In this document: positions 39,876-48,271 of the stretch, in pieces
How the letters are laid out: the number at the start of each line of letters is the position of its first letter
Position numbering within the stretch: the first letter of the stretch is position 1
Assembly: GCF_001425025.1 (NCBI RefSeq)
Contig: NZ_LMDE01000013.1
Coordinates: 129,934-193,933 of the forward strand
Length of the DNA: 64,000 nucleotides
Direction: 5' to 3'
From: Nocardioides sp. Root122
GTDB taxonomy: Bacteria > Actinomycetota > Actinomycetes > Propionibacteriales > Nocardioidaceae
The notes under the pieces: model-generated
Seen by the model: the letters and a program-made list of their open reading frames with translations, nothing else
Database searches by the model: none
What the model was told of the DNA's origin: nothing
Position numbers and translations under genes: made by a program

Positions 39876-40732
39876 GCCGCATCGACGTACGCAAGACGTA
39901 CAAGCTCTACATCGGCGGCCAGTTCCCGCGCTCGGAGTCGGGCCGCTCCTACGTCGTCAACGACGCCAAGGGCCGCCTGCTGGCCAACGCCGCGCAGGCC
40001 TCCCGCAAGGACGCGCGTGACGCCGTCGTGGCCGCCCGCTCGGCCTTCCCCGGCTGGTCGGGCAAGACGGCGTACAACCGGGCGCAGGTCGTCTACCGCG
40101 TCGCCGAGGTCCTCGAGGGCCGCCGCGAGCAGTTCGAGGCCGAGCTCCGCGCCGCGGAGGGCATCAGCCCCGCCCGGGCGCGCACCTACGTAGACGCCGC
40201 GATCGACCGGCTCGTCTGGTACGCCGGCTGGGCCGACAAGATCACCCAGGTCGTCGGCAACGCCAACCCCGTCGCGGGCCCGTTCTTCAACCTGTCCACG
40301 CCCGAGCCCAGCGGCGTCATCGCCGTGATCGCACCCCGCGGTCCGCTCCTGGGCCTGGTCAGCGTGGTCGCGCCGCTCATCGTCACCGGCAACACCGTCG
40401 TGGTGGTCGCGAGCGAGGACAACCCGCTGACCGCGATCACCCTCGGTGAGGTCATGGCGACCAGCGACCTGCCTGGTGGCGTGGTCAACGTGCTCACCGG
40501 CTCGCAGGCCGAGATCGCCCCCTGGCTGGCCTCGCACATGGACGTCAACGGCATCGACCTGACCGGCGTGGACGACGCCGCCCTCGCCGTCGACCTCGAG
40601 GTGGCCGCGGCCGACAACCTCAAGCGCGTACGCCGTCCCGCCCCCGACACCGACTGGCTGGTCCAGCCCGACCTGGACCGGATGACCCGGTTCCTGGAGA
40701 CCAAGACGGTCTGGCACCCGATCGGCGTCTGA
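39872..40732 (+). CDS. Truncated aldehyde dehydrogenase-family protein lacking the catalytic cysteine
   Basis: This 286-residue protein is homologous to the N-terminal part of aldehyde dehydrogenases (LYIGGQFPRSESGRSYVV, DAVVAARSAFPGWSGKTAYNRAQVVYRVAEVLE, then a cofactor-fold region VIAVIAPRGPLLGLVSVVAPLIVTGNTVVVVAS). It stops before the catalytic-cysteine domain: there is no FxxxGQxC motif and no LELGGK. It ends naturally, followed by a strong terminator, and shows no frameshift, so it looks like a maintained partner rather than a decayed copy. Its GTG overlaps the stop of the full-length enzyme. A role as a regulatory or structural subunit of that enzyme is inferred. Confidence 0.85.
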   Translation: MSRIDVRKTYKLYIGGQFPRSESGRSYVVNDAKGRLLANAAQASRKDARDAVVAARSAFPGWSGKTAYNRAQVVYRVAEVLEGRREQFEAELRAAEGISPARARTYVDAAIDRLVWYAGWADKITQVVGNANPVAGPFFNLSTPEPSGVIAVIAPRGPLLGLVSVVAPLIVTGNTVVVVASEDNPLTAITLGEVMATSDLPGGVVNVLTGSQAEIAPWLASHMDVNGIDLTGVDDAALAVDLEVAAADNLKRVRRPAPDTDWLVQPDLDRMTRFLETKTVWHPIGV

Positions 40733-40747
40733 GCCACCGCACCACCG

Positions 40748-40783
40748 ACGAAGGCCCCCGGAGGAATCTCCGGGGGCCTTCGT
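40748..40783. terminator. Bidirectional terminator hairpin between convergent operons
   Basis: ACGAAGGCCCCCGGAG and CTCCGGGGGCCTTCGT form a perfect 16-bp stem around a GAAT loop. It lies 16 bp after the deoC-operon end and 20 bp before the end of the convergent VWA-protein gene, so it probably stops transcripts from both sides. Confidence 0.88.
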
Positions 40784-40802
40784 GCTGGTCGTGCGTGGTG
40801 GT

Positions 40803-42476
40803 TCAGCGGTTGAGCATCGCCGAGGCGAGCACTCCGAGGATCTCGTTCGGGTTGTTCACCAGGTAGTTCTGACCACCGGTCGCCGCGGCGATCTGGTCGA
40901 GCTCACCGGTGTCGGCGTCCTGCGAGATGCCGATGATGATCACCTTGACCGGCTTGGCGGGGTCGCGGATCGACTTCAGCTGGTTGACCAGCGACTCGAG
41001 CGTCAGCGAGCTGGAGTCGTCGCTCGCTCCGTCGGTCATGATCACCACGGAGTTGAACCACGCCGGGTCCCACTTCTCCTGCGCGTACTTGTACGCGGCC
41101 AGCGTGGTGTCCATGACTCCGGTGCCGCCCTTGACGCGGCTGGGCAGCTTGTCGGCCTCCGCCCGCACCACGTCGCCGTGGGTCTGGCCGTCGCCGGCCG
41201 GGGCGTCGAGGCGGTCGAGCGTGGCGTACTCCTCCCACGAGGCGCCGTTGGTGCCGCGGTTCTTGGAGAAGCCCCAGATCCCGATGCGGGCCTGGTCCGG
41301 GAAGGCGTCGAGCGCCACCTTCGACGCCTGGACGGCCAGCCCGATGCGGGTGGTGTCACCGATGGCCATCTTCATCGAGCCGGACAGGTCGACGACGGCG
41401 AGGATGCTGGACGGGACGGACAGCACGCGCCACTGGCGCAGCGTGTCGTCGGTGGTCTTCTGGGGCACCTTCGGCAGGATCTTGGAGTCGCCCATGCCGA
41501 CGCCCTCGGGCAGCGGGGCCCCGTCGGGTCCACGGAGCTCGGCCTCGGCGATCGCGTCCACGCCGGCCCCGGAGGTGAACCAGCGGGCGATGGCGCGACC
41601 GACGCGGGCGGAGAGGTCGCCGCCCGAGGCGAGGATGTCCTTGCTGCCGCGGTTCACGTCGATCAGCGGGAACTGCAGCATCGGGACGCCGGTCGCCGGG
41701 GCGACGAGCGTGAGCTGGTCGTTGCTGCGGCGGGCAGCGAGGTAGGCCTGCTCGGTCGCCGGGACCAGCTGGGTGCTGGTGGCGGAGAGCTCAGCCAGGT
41801 CGGTCTCGGAGCTGCTACCGGCCACGGCACGCTCGCCGTAGGTCTGGGCCACCGGGACGGTCTTCTCCTCGATGGAGACGGGGGTCTCGCCGGTGGTCTT
41901 CATCTCGGCGTACGGCGCCAGCAGGGCCAGCGCGGACGCGCCCTGGGCGCTCGGGTCCGCCATGGCCAGGCTGCCGCCGTCGAGCGCGGCGGTCCACGAT
42001 GCCGGCGCCTTGGCGGCAGGACCGCCGACCAGTCCGACAGGGGTCTGCGCGAGGACGTCGGCGACCGGCGTGCCGGTCCAGCCGGCGAGGGTGAGCTGCC
42101 CCTTCCACGTCGGGCTGTCCGGGATCCAGATCTCGGGGAGCTTTGCGTTGGGGTCGGCCAGCAGCGCGATGACGTCCTTCACCGTGCCGGCCGTGACGAC
42201 GATGTCGATGCACGGCTCGTCTGCGTTGACGTCCTTCACGGCCTGCTTCACCAGGCCCTCCATGACGGGGGCAGTGGTGAGGGTGACCTGCTCCGACACG
42301 CAGTCGGCCGCCTCGCTGTCGTCGCCGCCACGCAGGGCGAAGAAGCCAACGAGGCCGATCACCAGGAGCAGCGCGAGACCGACGAGCAGCAGCGGGTTGC
42401 CCGTCAGGCCGGAACGCGTCGTGGCGTGTCCGGAGTTGTCCGCGCTGGGCGCGGGAGTCGAGTCGTCAAGACTCAT
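40803..42476 (-). CDS. Membrane-anchored substrate-binding/VWA domain protein
   Basis: This 557-residue protein has one N-terminal membrane anchor (about residues 25-48) and a long extracellular part. The first portion (about 55-330) resembles an ABC-type solute-binding protein of the extracellular SBP_11 kind (LPEIWIPDSPTWKGQL). The C-terminal 200 residues are a von Willebrand A domain with an intact metal site: DLSGSM, a threonine in GGTGVMDTTLAAY, and aspartate in VIMTDGASDD. VWA domains bind partners through a divalent metal, so the protein may bind a solute or surface ligand and another protein. A GGGAGGA ribosome site precedes the ATG. A paralogue lies 2.8 kb away. Function is unknown. 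Confidence 0.88.
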   Translation of the reverse strand: MSLDDSTPAPSADNSGHATTRSGLTGNPLLLVGLALLLVIGLVGFFALRGGDDSEAADCVSEQVTLTTAPVMEGLVKQAVKDVNADEPCIDIVVTAGTVKDVIALLADPNAKLPEIWIPDSPTWKGQLTLAGWTGTPVADVLAQTPVGLVGGPAAKAPASWTAALDGGSLAMADPSAQGASALALLAPYAEMKTTGETPVSIEEKTVPVAQTYGERAVAGSSSETDLAELSATSTQLVPATEQAYLAARRSNDQLTLVAPATGVPMLQFPLIDVNRGSKDILASGGDLSARVGRAIARWFTSGAGVDAIAEAELRGPDGAPLPEGVGMGDSKILPKVPQKTTDDTLRQWRVLSVPSSILAVVDLSGSMKMAIGDTTRIGLAVQASKVALDAFPDQARIGIWGFSKNRGTNGASWEEYATLDRLDAPAGDGQTHGDVVRAEADKLPSRVKGGTGVMDTTLAAYKYAQEKWDPAWFNSVVIMTDGASDDSSSLTLESLVNQLKSIRDPAKPVKVIIIGISQDADTGELDQIAAATGGQNYLVNNPNEILGVLASAMLNR

Positions 42477-42573
42477 TGGAGTCCTCCCAGAGGAACTGTC
42501 AATCAGGGGTCTGGGCGAGACTAATCTCCAGCCTGTCCGTCCGCGGCCGAACAACGAAACGAGTCAGTAACAA

Positions 42574-43167
42574 ATGACACACGCCCAGGTCGTCGTCCTG
42601 GCCGGCCCCAGCGGCGCCGGGAAGTCCCGCCTGGCGGAGCGCCTCGGACTGCCCGTCCTCCGCCTCGACGACTTCTACAAGGACGGCGACGACCCCTCGC
42701 TCCCCCGGATCACCTCGGGAGCCAACGCCGGGCTCGTCGACTGGGACCACCCGGACTCCTGGCACCGCGAGGACGCCCTCGCCTCCCTCCGCGAGCTGTG
42801 CGGGACCGGACGCAGCGAGGTGCCGGTCTACGAGATCGCGCAGAACGGACGCTGCGGCTCCCGGACCGTCGAGCTCGGCGGCAGCACGCGGTTCGTCGCG
42901 GAGGGCATCTTCGCGCCCGACGTGGTGGCCGCGTGCCGCGAGGAGGGGATGCTGGCGGCGGCCTACTGCATCACCCAGCACCCGCTGGTCACCTTCTGGC
43001 GGCGCCTGACCCGCGACCTGCGCGAGCACCGCAAGCCGCCTCTCGTCCTCGTGCGACGCGGGTTCGCCCTGATGCGCGACCAGCAGCGGGTGGTCGCCCA
43101 CGCGGTCCGACAGGGCTGCCGCCGGGCCACCGGCGACCGGGCCTACGCCGAGCTGACCGGGTCGTGA
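42574..43167 (+). CDS. Uridine kinase-like P-loop NTPase
   Basis: This 197-residue P-loop kinase has Walker A AGPSGAGKSRLAERLG (about residues 10-25), a substrate/acid loop VLRLDDFYKDGDDPSLP like the DDFY of uridine kinases, and VDWDHPDSW, which matches the nucleoside-binding DWDxPxxW pattern. Uridine kinases phosphorylate uridine and cytidine to the monophosphates, which would fit the surrounding salvage genes. It is divergent from the VWA gene. No ribosome site is evident before the ATG. It is followed after 4 bp by a C39-like gene and probably shares its transcript. Confidence 0.85.
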   Translation: MTHAQVVVLAGPSGAGKSRLAERLGLPVLRLDDFYKDGDDPSLPRITSGANAGLVDWDHPDSWHREDALASLRELCGTGRSEVPVYEIAQNGRCGSRTVELGGSTRFVAEGIFAPDVVAACREEGMLAAAYCITQHPLVTFWRRLTRDLREHRKPPLVLVRRGFALMRDQQRVVAHAVRQGCRRATGDRAYAELTGS

Positions 43168-43171
43168 CGTC

Positions 43172-43687
43172 GTGAGGCTGCGCCAGCCCGATCGCCGGTC
43201 GTGCGGCGCCGCGTCCCTGGTGGTGGCCCGCCGGCTGGCCGACCCCCGCTACGCGGCGCTGGTCGGCGACCAGGCCACCTTCGCCCACGAGGCCGCCACC
43301 CTGCACCGCCGGCTCACCTCGACGACCGATGCCGACGGACGCCGGCAGGTGCCCTGGCTGCGCGCCGTCGGCACCCCGCCGTGGGCCGTGGCGCGCGACC
43401 TGCACGTGGTCACCGGCGTGGCGTACGCCGTCCACGCCGTGCGGCTGGGCCGGCACGTCTGGCCGCACCTCGCCGCCGTGGAGCCGGAGCGCCCGGTCGC
43501 GGTCTACGTCGGCAGCCGGCTGCTGCCACGGCACGTCGTGCTCGTCACCGCGGTCGACGGCGACGAGGCGACGACCTACGAGCCTTCCTCGGGCCGGCTG
43601 CTCCCCGTGGCGCGTGCCCGCTGGGAGTCCGCGCCGCTCCGGCTCGCAGGGTGGGACCTGCCCTGGTGGGTGATCAGCCCTCGATGA
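43172..43687 (+). CDS. C39/papain-like fold protein, cytosolic
   Basis: This 171-residue protein has the outline of a C39-like cysteine peptidase fold. The possible nucleophile Cys11 lies in QPDRRSCGAASLVVAR near the N-terminus, and the possible general base His121 in PRHVVLVTAVDGDEATTYEPSSG. In C39-like enzymes the third residue is usually Asp or Asn in a YDP motif; here it reads YEP, a glutamate. There is no signal peptide or ABC-transporter partner, so it is not a typical bacteriocin-processing peptidase. It may be a maturation or deamidating enzyme, or an inactive relative. It follows the kinase gene by 4 bp and overlaps the convergent adenosine deaminase gene by 14 bp at the 3' end. Confidence 0.6.
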   Translation: MRLRQPDRRSCGAASLVVARRLADPRYAALVGDQATFAHEAATLHRRLTSTTDADGRRQVPWLRAVGTPPWAVARDLHVVTGVAYAVHAVRLGRHVWPHLAAVEPERPVAVYVGSRLLPRHVVLVTAVDGDEATTYEPSSGRLLPVARARWESAPLRLAGWDLPWWVISPR

Positions 43688-44750
43688 GGGCGGCGTAACC
43701 GGGCTTGACGACCTGGTCGATGATCGCCAGCCGCTCGTCGAAGGGCAGGAACGCCGACTTCATCGCGTTGATGGTGAACCAGCGCAGGTCGGTCAGCGTG
43801 TAGCCGAACGCCTCGACCAGGCTATACATCTCCTCGGTCATCGACGTGCCGCTCATCAGCCGGTTGTCGGTGTTGACGGTGACGCGGAAGCGCAGCTCAG
43901 TCAGCAGGCCGATCGGGTGCTCGGCGAAGGACTCGGCCGCGCCGGTCTGGATGTTGGAGCTCGGGCACATCTCGAGCGGGATCCGCTTGTCGCGGACGTA
44001 GGCGGCCAGGCGGCCCAGCTCGACCGAGCCGTCCTCGCCGACCGTGATGTCGTCGATGATCCGCACCCCGTGGCCGAGCCGGTCCGCGCCGCACCACTGG
44101 ATCGCCTGCCAGATCGACGGGAGGCCGAACGCCTCCCCTGCGTGGATGGTGAAGTGGGCGTTCTCGCGCTGGAGGTACTCGAACGCGTCGAGGTGGCGGG
44201 TGGGCGGGAAGCCCGCCTCCGCCCCGGCGATGTCGAAGCCCGCGACGCCGCGGTCTCGCCAGGCGATCGCGAGCTCGGCGATCTCCATCGAGCGGGCCTG
44301 GTGGCGCATCGCGGTCAGCAGCTGGCGTACGACGATCCTGCCGTCGCTGGCGGCCATGCCCTCGTCGAAGCCCTCCTGGACCGCGGCCACCACCTCGTCG
44401 AGCGTCAGCCCGCCCGTGACGTGCTGCTCGGGGGCGTAGCGCACCTCGGCGTAGACGACGCCGTCGGCAGCCAGGTCCTCGACGCACTCGCGGGCGACCC
44501 GGGTGAGCGCGGCGCCCGTCTGCATGACCGCGACGGTGTGGTCGAAGGTCTCGAGGTAGCGCACCAGGGAGCCCGAGTCGGCCGACTCGGTGAACCAGCG
44601 GCCGAGCGACTCCGCGTCACCGGCCGGGAGCTCGTGGCCGACCTCGGCAGCCAGCTCGACGATCGTCTGCGGACGCAGCCCGCCGTCGAGGTGGTCGTGC
44701 AGCAGCACCTTCGGCGCCGCGTGCACCTGGTCGCGGGTGGGAGTGGTCAC
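43674..44750 (-). CDS. add: Adenosine deaminase
   Basis: This 358-residue zinc enzyme converts (deoxy)adenosine to (deoxy)inosine, supplying PNP with substrate. The metal-binding pair is in VLLHDHLDGGLRPQT, the third zinc histidine and catalytic glutamate in FTIHAGEAFG, the catalytic histidine in DRLGHGVRI, and the aspartate pair in VNTDNRLMSGTSMTEE. Polar SSNIQTGA closes the site. The start is either this GTG or a TTG four codons earlier; neither has a strong ribosome site. It is convergent with the C39-like gene (14-bp overlap) and divergent from a MaoC-like gene. Confidence 0.95.
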   Translation of the reverse strand: MTTPTRDQVHAAPKVLLHDHLDGGLRPQTIVELAAEVGHELPAGDAESLGRWFTESADSGSLVRYLETFDHTVAVMQTGAALTRVARECVEDLAADGVVYAEVRYAPEQHVTGGLTLDEVVAAVQEGFDEGMAASDGRIVVRQLLTAMRHQARSMEIAELAIAWRDRGVAGFDIAGAEAGFPPTRHLDAFEYLQRENAHFTIHAGEAFGLPSIWQAIQWCGADRLGHGVRIIDDITVGEDGSVELGRLAAYVRDKRIPLEMCPSSNIQTGAAESFAEHPIGLLTELRFRVTVNTDNRLMSGTSMTEEMYSLVEAFGYTLTDLRWFTINAMKSAFLPFDERLAIIDQVVKPGYAALIEG

Positions 44751-44786
44751 CGGGTCATCCAATCAGGCCTGCCCGTGGACGAGCAC

Positions 44787-44792
44787 TAGGGT
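44787..44792 (+). promoter_or_regulatory. -10 element of a probable leaderless promoter for the MaoC-like gene
   Basis: TAGGGT lies 8 nt before the ATG start, with no ribosome-binding site between. Confidence 0.4.
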
Positions 44793-44800
44793 TCGTGCCC

Positions 44801-45253
44801 ATGCGCACCTTCACCACGCTCGACGACGTCTCCGCAGCGGCCGGGTCCGAGATCGGCACCAGCGAGTGGCTCGTGGTCGACCAGGCCCGCATCGACGCGT
44901 TCGCCGACGCCACGCTGGACCACCAGTGGATCCACGTCGACGCGGAGGCGGCTGCCGCAGGCCCCTTCGGCAGGACCATCGCCCACGGCTTCCTCACCCT
45001 GAGCCTGCTCCCCCACTTCGCCTCCCAGGTCTTCCGCCTCGAGACCCCCGGCGCCCGGCTCAACTACGGGTTGGAGAAGGTGCGTTTCCCCAGCCCGGTG
45101 CCGGTCGACAGCCGGCTGCGCTCCCACGTGCGCTTCGGCGAGGTCCGCGAGCTGGCGCAGGGCAAGCAGCTCATCGTCGAGCACACGGTCGAGATCGAGG
45201 GCCAGGACAAGCCGGCCTGCGTGGCCGCGCACGTCGTGCTGCTCCTCGCCTGA
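44801..45253 (+). CDS. MaoC-family (R)-specific enoyl-CoA hydratase-like protein
   Basis: This 150-residue single hot-dog-domain protein carries the hydratase-2 motif FADATLDHQWIHVDAEAAAAGPFGRTIAHGFLTLSLL, with the catalytic Asp and His in DHQWIH. It would add water to a trans-2-enoyl-CoA to form the (R)-3-hydroxyacyl-CoA, a step in fatty-acid or polyester metabolism. Similarity is closest to the NodN/MaoC-like branch, whose substrate is often unknown. It stands alone between the adenosine deaminase gene and the second VWA gene. A TAGGGT -10 lies 8 nt before the ATG. Confidence 0.9.
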   Translation: MRTFTTLDDVSAAAGSEIGTSEWLVVDQARIDAFADATLDHQWIHVDAEAAAAGPFGRTIAHGFLTLSLLPHFASQVFRLETPGARLNYGLEKVRFPSPVPVDSRLRSHVRFGEVRELAQGKQLIVEHTVEIEGQDKPACVAAHVVLLLA

Positions 45254-45271
45254 CCGCGCGCGGACCCGCGC

Positions 45272-46888
45272 TCACCGCGACAGGACCGCCTGGGCGAACA
45301 CCTCCAGCACGTCCTGTGGCTGCGCCGCGAGGTAGGCCTCCCCGCCCGTGACGTGGGCCATCTGCTTGAGCGCGGCCAGGTCGGCGTCCCCGCTGATCGC
45401 GATCCCCACCAGTCGCACCGGGCGGTCCGGGTCGCGCAGGGCCCGCAGCCGGTCGAGGAGCGGCTCCAGCCCGATGGACCCGGGGTCCTCGTTCTGACCG
45501 TCGGTGAGCAGCACGACCGCGTTGGAGTAGTTCGGTCGATAGCTGCGCACGGCCTCCTCGTACGCCGCCAGCGCGGTGTCGTAGAGCCCGGTGCCACCGC
45601 CGGTGAGGCTCGGCAGCTCGGCCACCCGCTGGCGCAGGGCGTAGCGCTGGGTGCGCCCGAAGCGCAGGTCGTCCAGGCGCCGGAGCGGCTCGAGCTCGCG
45701 CCAGTCGCGCCCGGGGCCGCCCTTGTCGATGGAGAAGATCCACAGCCCGACCCGGGCGTGGTCGGGCAGGAACGACAGGCCGATGCCGGCCGCGTCGGCC
45801 AGCAGGTCCATCCGGGTGCCCTGCCCGGCGCCGAAGTCCATCGACCCGGACGCGTCGACCACGGCCAGGATCGACGAGGGGACGGCGAGGGTGCGCCACG
45901 ACTGCACGGTGGACGCGATGGCGGCCCCGGGCGGCGTGGGCAGGACGGTCGTGACCTCGGAGGCACCGTCGGGTGCCGTCCGGTCGCCGGTGGCCCGCAG
46001 ACCCTGGCTGTGGAGCTCGGCACGCCCGTCCGGGCTGGCGAGGAAGTCGGCCACGCTGCGCGCGACCGCTCGCGCTCCGGGCGGCGCGTTCTCGCTCACC
46101 GCGATCGGGAAGTCGAGCACCGGGGCGCCCACGGCGGGGGTCAGGTCGCGCAGGTCGCTGCGGCCCTGCACGGCGGCGAGCTCCTGCTCGGTGGTCACCA
46201 CGAGACGCGGCGAGCTGCGCGGGAACATCGCTGGAGCGACCTCGGCGTCGTCCCCGTCCGAGCGGCGGGCACCGTAGGACTGCGCGAACGGTACGACGAG
46301 CTCCCGGGCGTCCGCGGCGGTGCGACCGACCGCCCGGGCCTCGGCCTGGGGAGCCACGACGGCCAACGTCCCCGCGACGGTCGTCTCGGGGTCGGGCACC
46401 GACACCAGGCCGGACCGCTCCGCGTCGCCCCACGACGCGAACCGGCGAGCCGCGCTGCCACCGGCGAGGAGGACGGGTGTGTGGGCCACGCTGCGTGCCA
46501 CGATCCGTGGCCGGGCGTCGCCGAGGTAGGCCTTGGTGGTGAGGTAGCGCGCCTCGGGGATCCAGATGTCCGGCGTGTCGCCACCCGTGGCGATGCCCAG
46601 GGACACCTCGATCCCGGACCGCATGTCGGGCTCGACGCGGGTGCACGGCGGCGCGGCGCGGTCGACCGCCTGCAGCGCGGCGCCGTAGAGCTCCGGTCCG
46701 ACGGTGAGCTGGACCGTGTCGTAGGCGCCGCACGAGTCGGCGTCGGCCGCGGCCGTGCCGCTGCGCGACATCAGCAGGTAGGCGGCACCGCCGCCGACGA
46801 CGACGCCGGTGACCAGGAGGAGGACGACGAGGACGGGCGTCCTCAGTGTGGTCGCGCGGCCCCCGTCGCGCTCGTCAAGCTTGTTCAT
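45272..46888 (-). CDS. Membrane-anchored substrate-binding/VWA domain protein (paralogue)
   Basis: This 538-residue protein has the same plan as the VWA gene at 40.8-42.5 kb: one N-terminal membrane anchor (about residues 17-40), a solute-binding-like region (DTPDIWIPEARYLTTKAYLG) and a C-terminal VWA domain with an intact metal site (VVDASGSMDFG, GGGTGLYDTALAAY, VVLLTDGQNEDP). Both share the phrase WRTLAVPSSILAVVD at the domain junction, so they arose by duplication. It is transcribed on the same strand as its paralogue but separated by four other genes. A poly-G ribosome site precedes the ATG. The ligand is unknown. Confidence 0.88.
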   Translation of the reverse strand: MNKLDERDGGRATTLRTPVLVVLLLVTGVVVGGGAAYLLMSRSGTAAADADSCGAYDTVQLTVGPELYGAALQAVDRAAPPCTRVEPDMRSGIEVSLGIATGGDTPDIWIPEARYLTTKAYLGDARPRIVARSVAHTPVLLAGGSAARRFASWGDAERSGLVSVPDPETTVAGTLAVVAPQAEARAVGRTAADARELVVPFAQSYGARRSDGDDAEVAPAMFPRSSPRLVVTTEQELAAVQGRSDLRDLTPAVGAPVLDFPIAVSENAPPGARAVARSVADFLASPDGRAELHSQGLRATGDRTAPDGASEVTTVLPTPPGAAIASTVQSWRTLAVPSSILAVVDASGSMDFGAGQGTRMDLLADAAGIGLSFLPDHARVGLWIFSIDKGGPGRDWRELEPLRRLDDLRFGRTQRYALRQRVAELPSLTGGGTGLYDTALAAYEEAVRSYRPNYSNAVVLLTDGQNEDPGSIGLEPLLDRLRALRDPDRPVRLVGIAISGDADLAALKQMAHVTGGEAYLAAQPQDVLEVFAQAVLSR

Positions 46889-46987
46889 CGGGCCCCCCGC
46901 CCCTTGGGACACCAGCGACGCTAGGGCCGCAAAGTAAAGGGACGAGGGGTTACCGACCGGTCTTCGCCAGAGTTGGGGACGTGCGCG

Positions 46988-48271
46988 TCAGCCGATCCGG
47001 TCGAGCACCAGGTCGGTCGGCGTGAAGGACGCGCCGTCCCCGATGTCGAACCCGCCCTCGAGCGAGGCGAGAGCCCGTTCGAAGCGCACGGGCTCGTCGG
47101 TGAGCAGGGTGAACAGCGGCTCGCCCTCGGTCACCGCGTCTCCCGGGCGCGCGTGCCAGACCACGCCCGCGCCGGCCTGGACCGGGTCCTCCTTGCGGGC
47201 CCGGCCGGCTCCGAGGCGCCACGCCGCCAGGCCCACCGCCATCGCGTCGAGCCGGGTCAGCGTGCCGCTGGCAGGGGCGGCGACGACGTGCGACTCCTTC
47301 GCCTGCGGCAGCGCGGCGTCGGGGTCGCCGCCCTGGGCCCGGATCATCGCCTTCCAGGCGTCCATCGCGGAGCCGTCGGCGAGCTTGTCGGCCGGGTCCA
47401 CGTCGTCGCGACCGGCACCGGCGAGCATCTCGCGGGCCAGGGCGAGGGTCAGCTCGACGACGTCGGCAGGACCGCCGCCGGCGAGCACCTCGACCGACTC
47501 CGCGACCTCGATCGCGTTGCCGGCCGTGCGGCCCAGCGGGGTGGCCATGTCGGTGAGCAGGGCGACGGTGTGCACGCCCGCGTCGGTGCCGAGCGCGACC
47601 ATCGTCTCGGCCAGCTCCCGAGCCGTCACGAGGTCCTTCATGAAGGCGCCGCTGCCGACCTTCACGTCGAGCACCAGCGCGCCGGTGCCCTCGGCGATCT
47701 TCTTGCTCATGATCGAGCTGGCGATCAGCGGGATCGCCTCGACCGTGCCGGTGACGTCGCGCAGGGCGTAGAGCTTCTTGTCGGCCGGGGCCAGGCCGTC
47801 GCCGGCCGCGCAGATGACGGCGCCGACGTCCTCGAGGATCGAGAACATCTCCTCGTTGCTCAGCAACGCGCGCCACCCGGGGATCGACTCGAGCTTGTCG
47901 AGGGTGCCGCCGGTGTGGCCCAGCCCGCGCCCGGACAGCTGCGGCACGGCGACGCCGCACGCCGCGACGAGCGGCGCCAGCGGCAAGGTGATCTTGTCGC
48001 CCACGCCGCCGGTCGAGTGCTTGTCGGCGGTGGGTCGCGAGAGGGACGAGAAGTCCATCCGCTCCCCGGACGCGATCATCGCCGCGGTCCAGCGGGCGAT
48101 CTCCGTGCGGTTCATCCCGTTGAGCAGGATCGCCATCGCGAGGGACGACATCTGCTCGTCGGCGACCTCGCCGCGCGTGTAGGCGTCGATCACCCAGTCG
48201 ATCTGGCTGTCGCTGAGCTCGTGCTTGTCGCGCTTGGCGAGGATCACCTCGACGGCGTCGTGTGCGGGCAT
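46988..48271 (-). CDS. deoA: Thymidine phosphorylase
   Basis: This 427-residue pyrimidine nucleoside phosphorylase releases thymine or uracil and 2-deoxyribose-1-phosphate. It shows the family start VEVILAKRDKHELSDSQIDWVIDAYTRGEV, the phosphate-site DKHSTGGVGDK, the signature SGRGLGHTGGTLDKLESIPG, the substrate region ALRDVTGTVEAIPLIASSIMSKKIAEG with its Arg, Ser and Lys, and GSGAFMKD. The C-terminal barrel-sandwich domain (HARPGDAVTEGEPLFTLL) is complete. A GGAGGAG ribosome site precedes the ATG, which overlaps the cdd stop by one base, so uridine made by Cdd is handed to a co-translated enzyme. Confidence 0.95.
   Translation of the reverse strand: MPAHDAVEVILAKRDKHELSDSQIDWVIDAYTRGEVADEQMSSLAMAILLNGMNRTEIARWTAAMIASGERMDFSSLSRPTADKHSTGGVGDKITLPLAPLVAACGVAVPQLSGRGLGHTGGTLDKLESIPGWRALLSNEEMFSILEDVGAVICAAGDGLAPADKKLYALRDVTGTVEAIPLIASSIMSKKIAEGTGALVLDVKVGSGAFMKDLVTARELAETMVALGTDAGVHTVALLTDMATPLGRTAGNAIEVAESVEVLAGGGPADVVELTLALAREMLAGAGRDDVDPADKLADGSAMDAWKAMIRAQGGDPDAALPQAKESHVVAAPASGTLTRLDAMAVGLAAWRLGAGRARKEDPVQAGAGVVWHARPGDAVTEGEPLFTLLTDEPVRFERALASLEGGFDIGDGASFTPTDLVLDRIG

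Noticed and set aside
43172..43687. Bacteriocin-processing C39 peptidase
   Set aside because: There is no fused or adjacent ABC exporter, no precursor peptide with a double-glycine leader, and no membrane segment.
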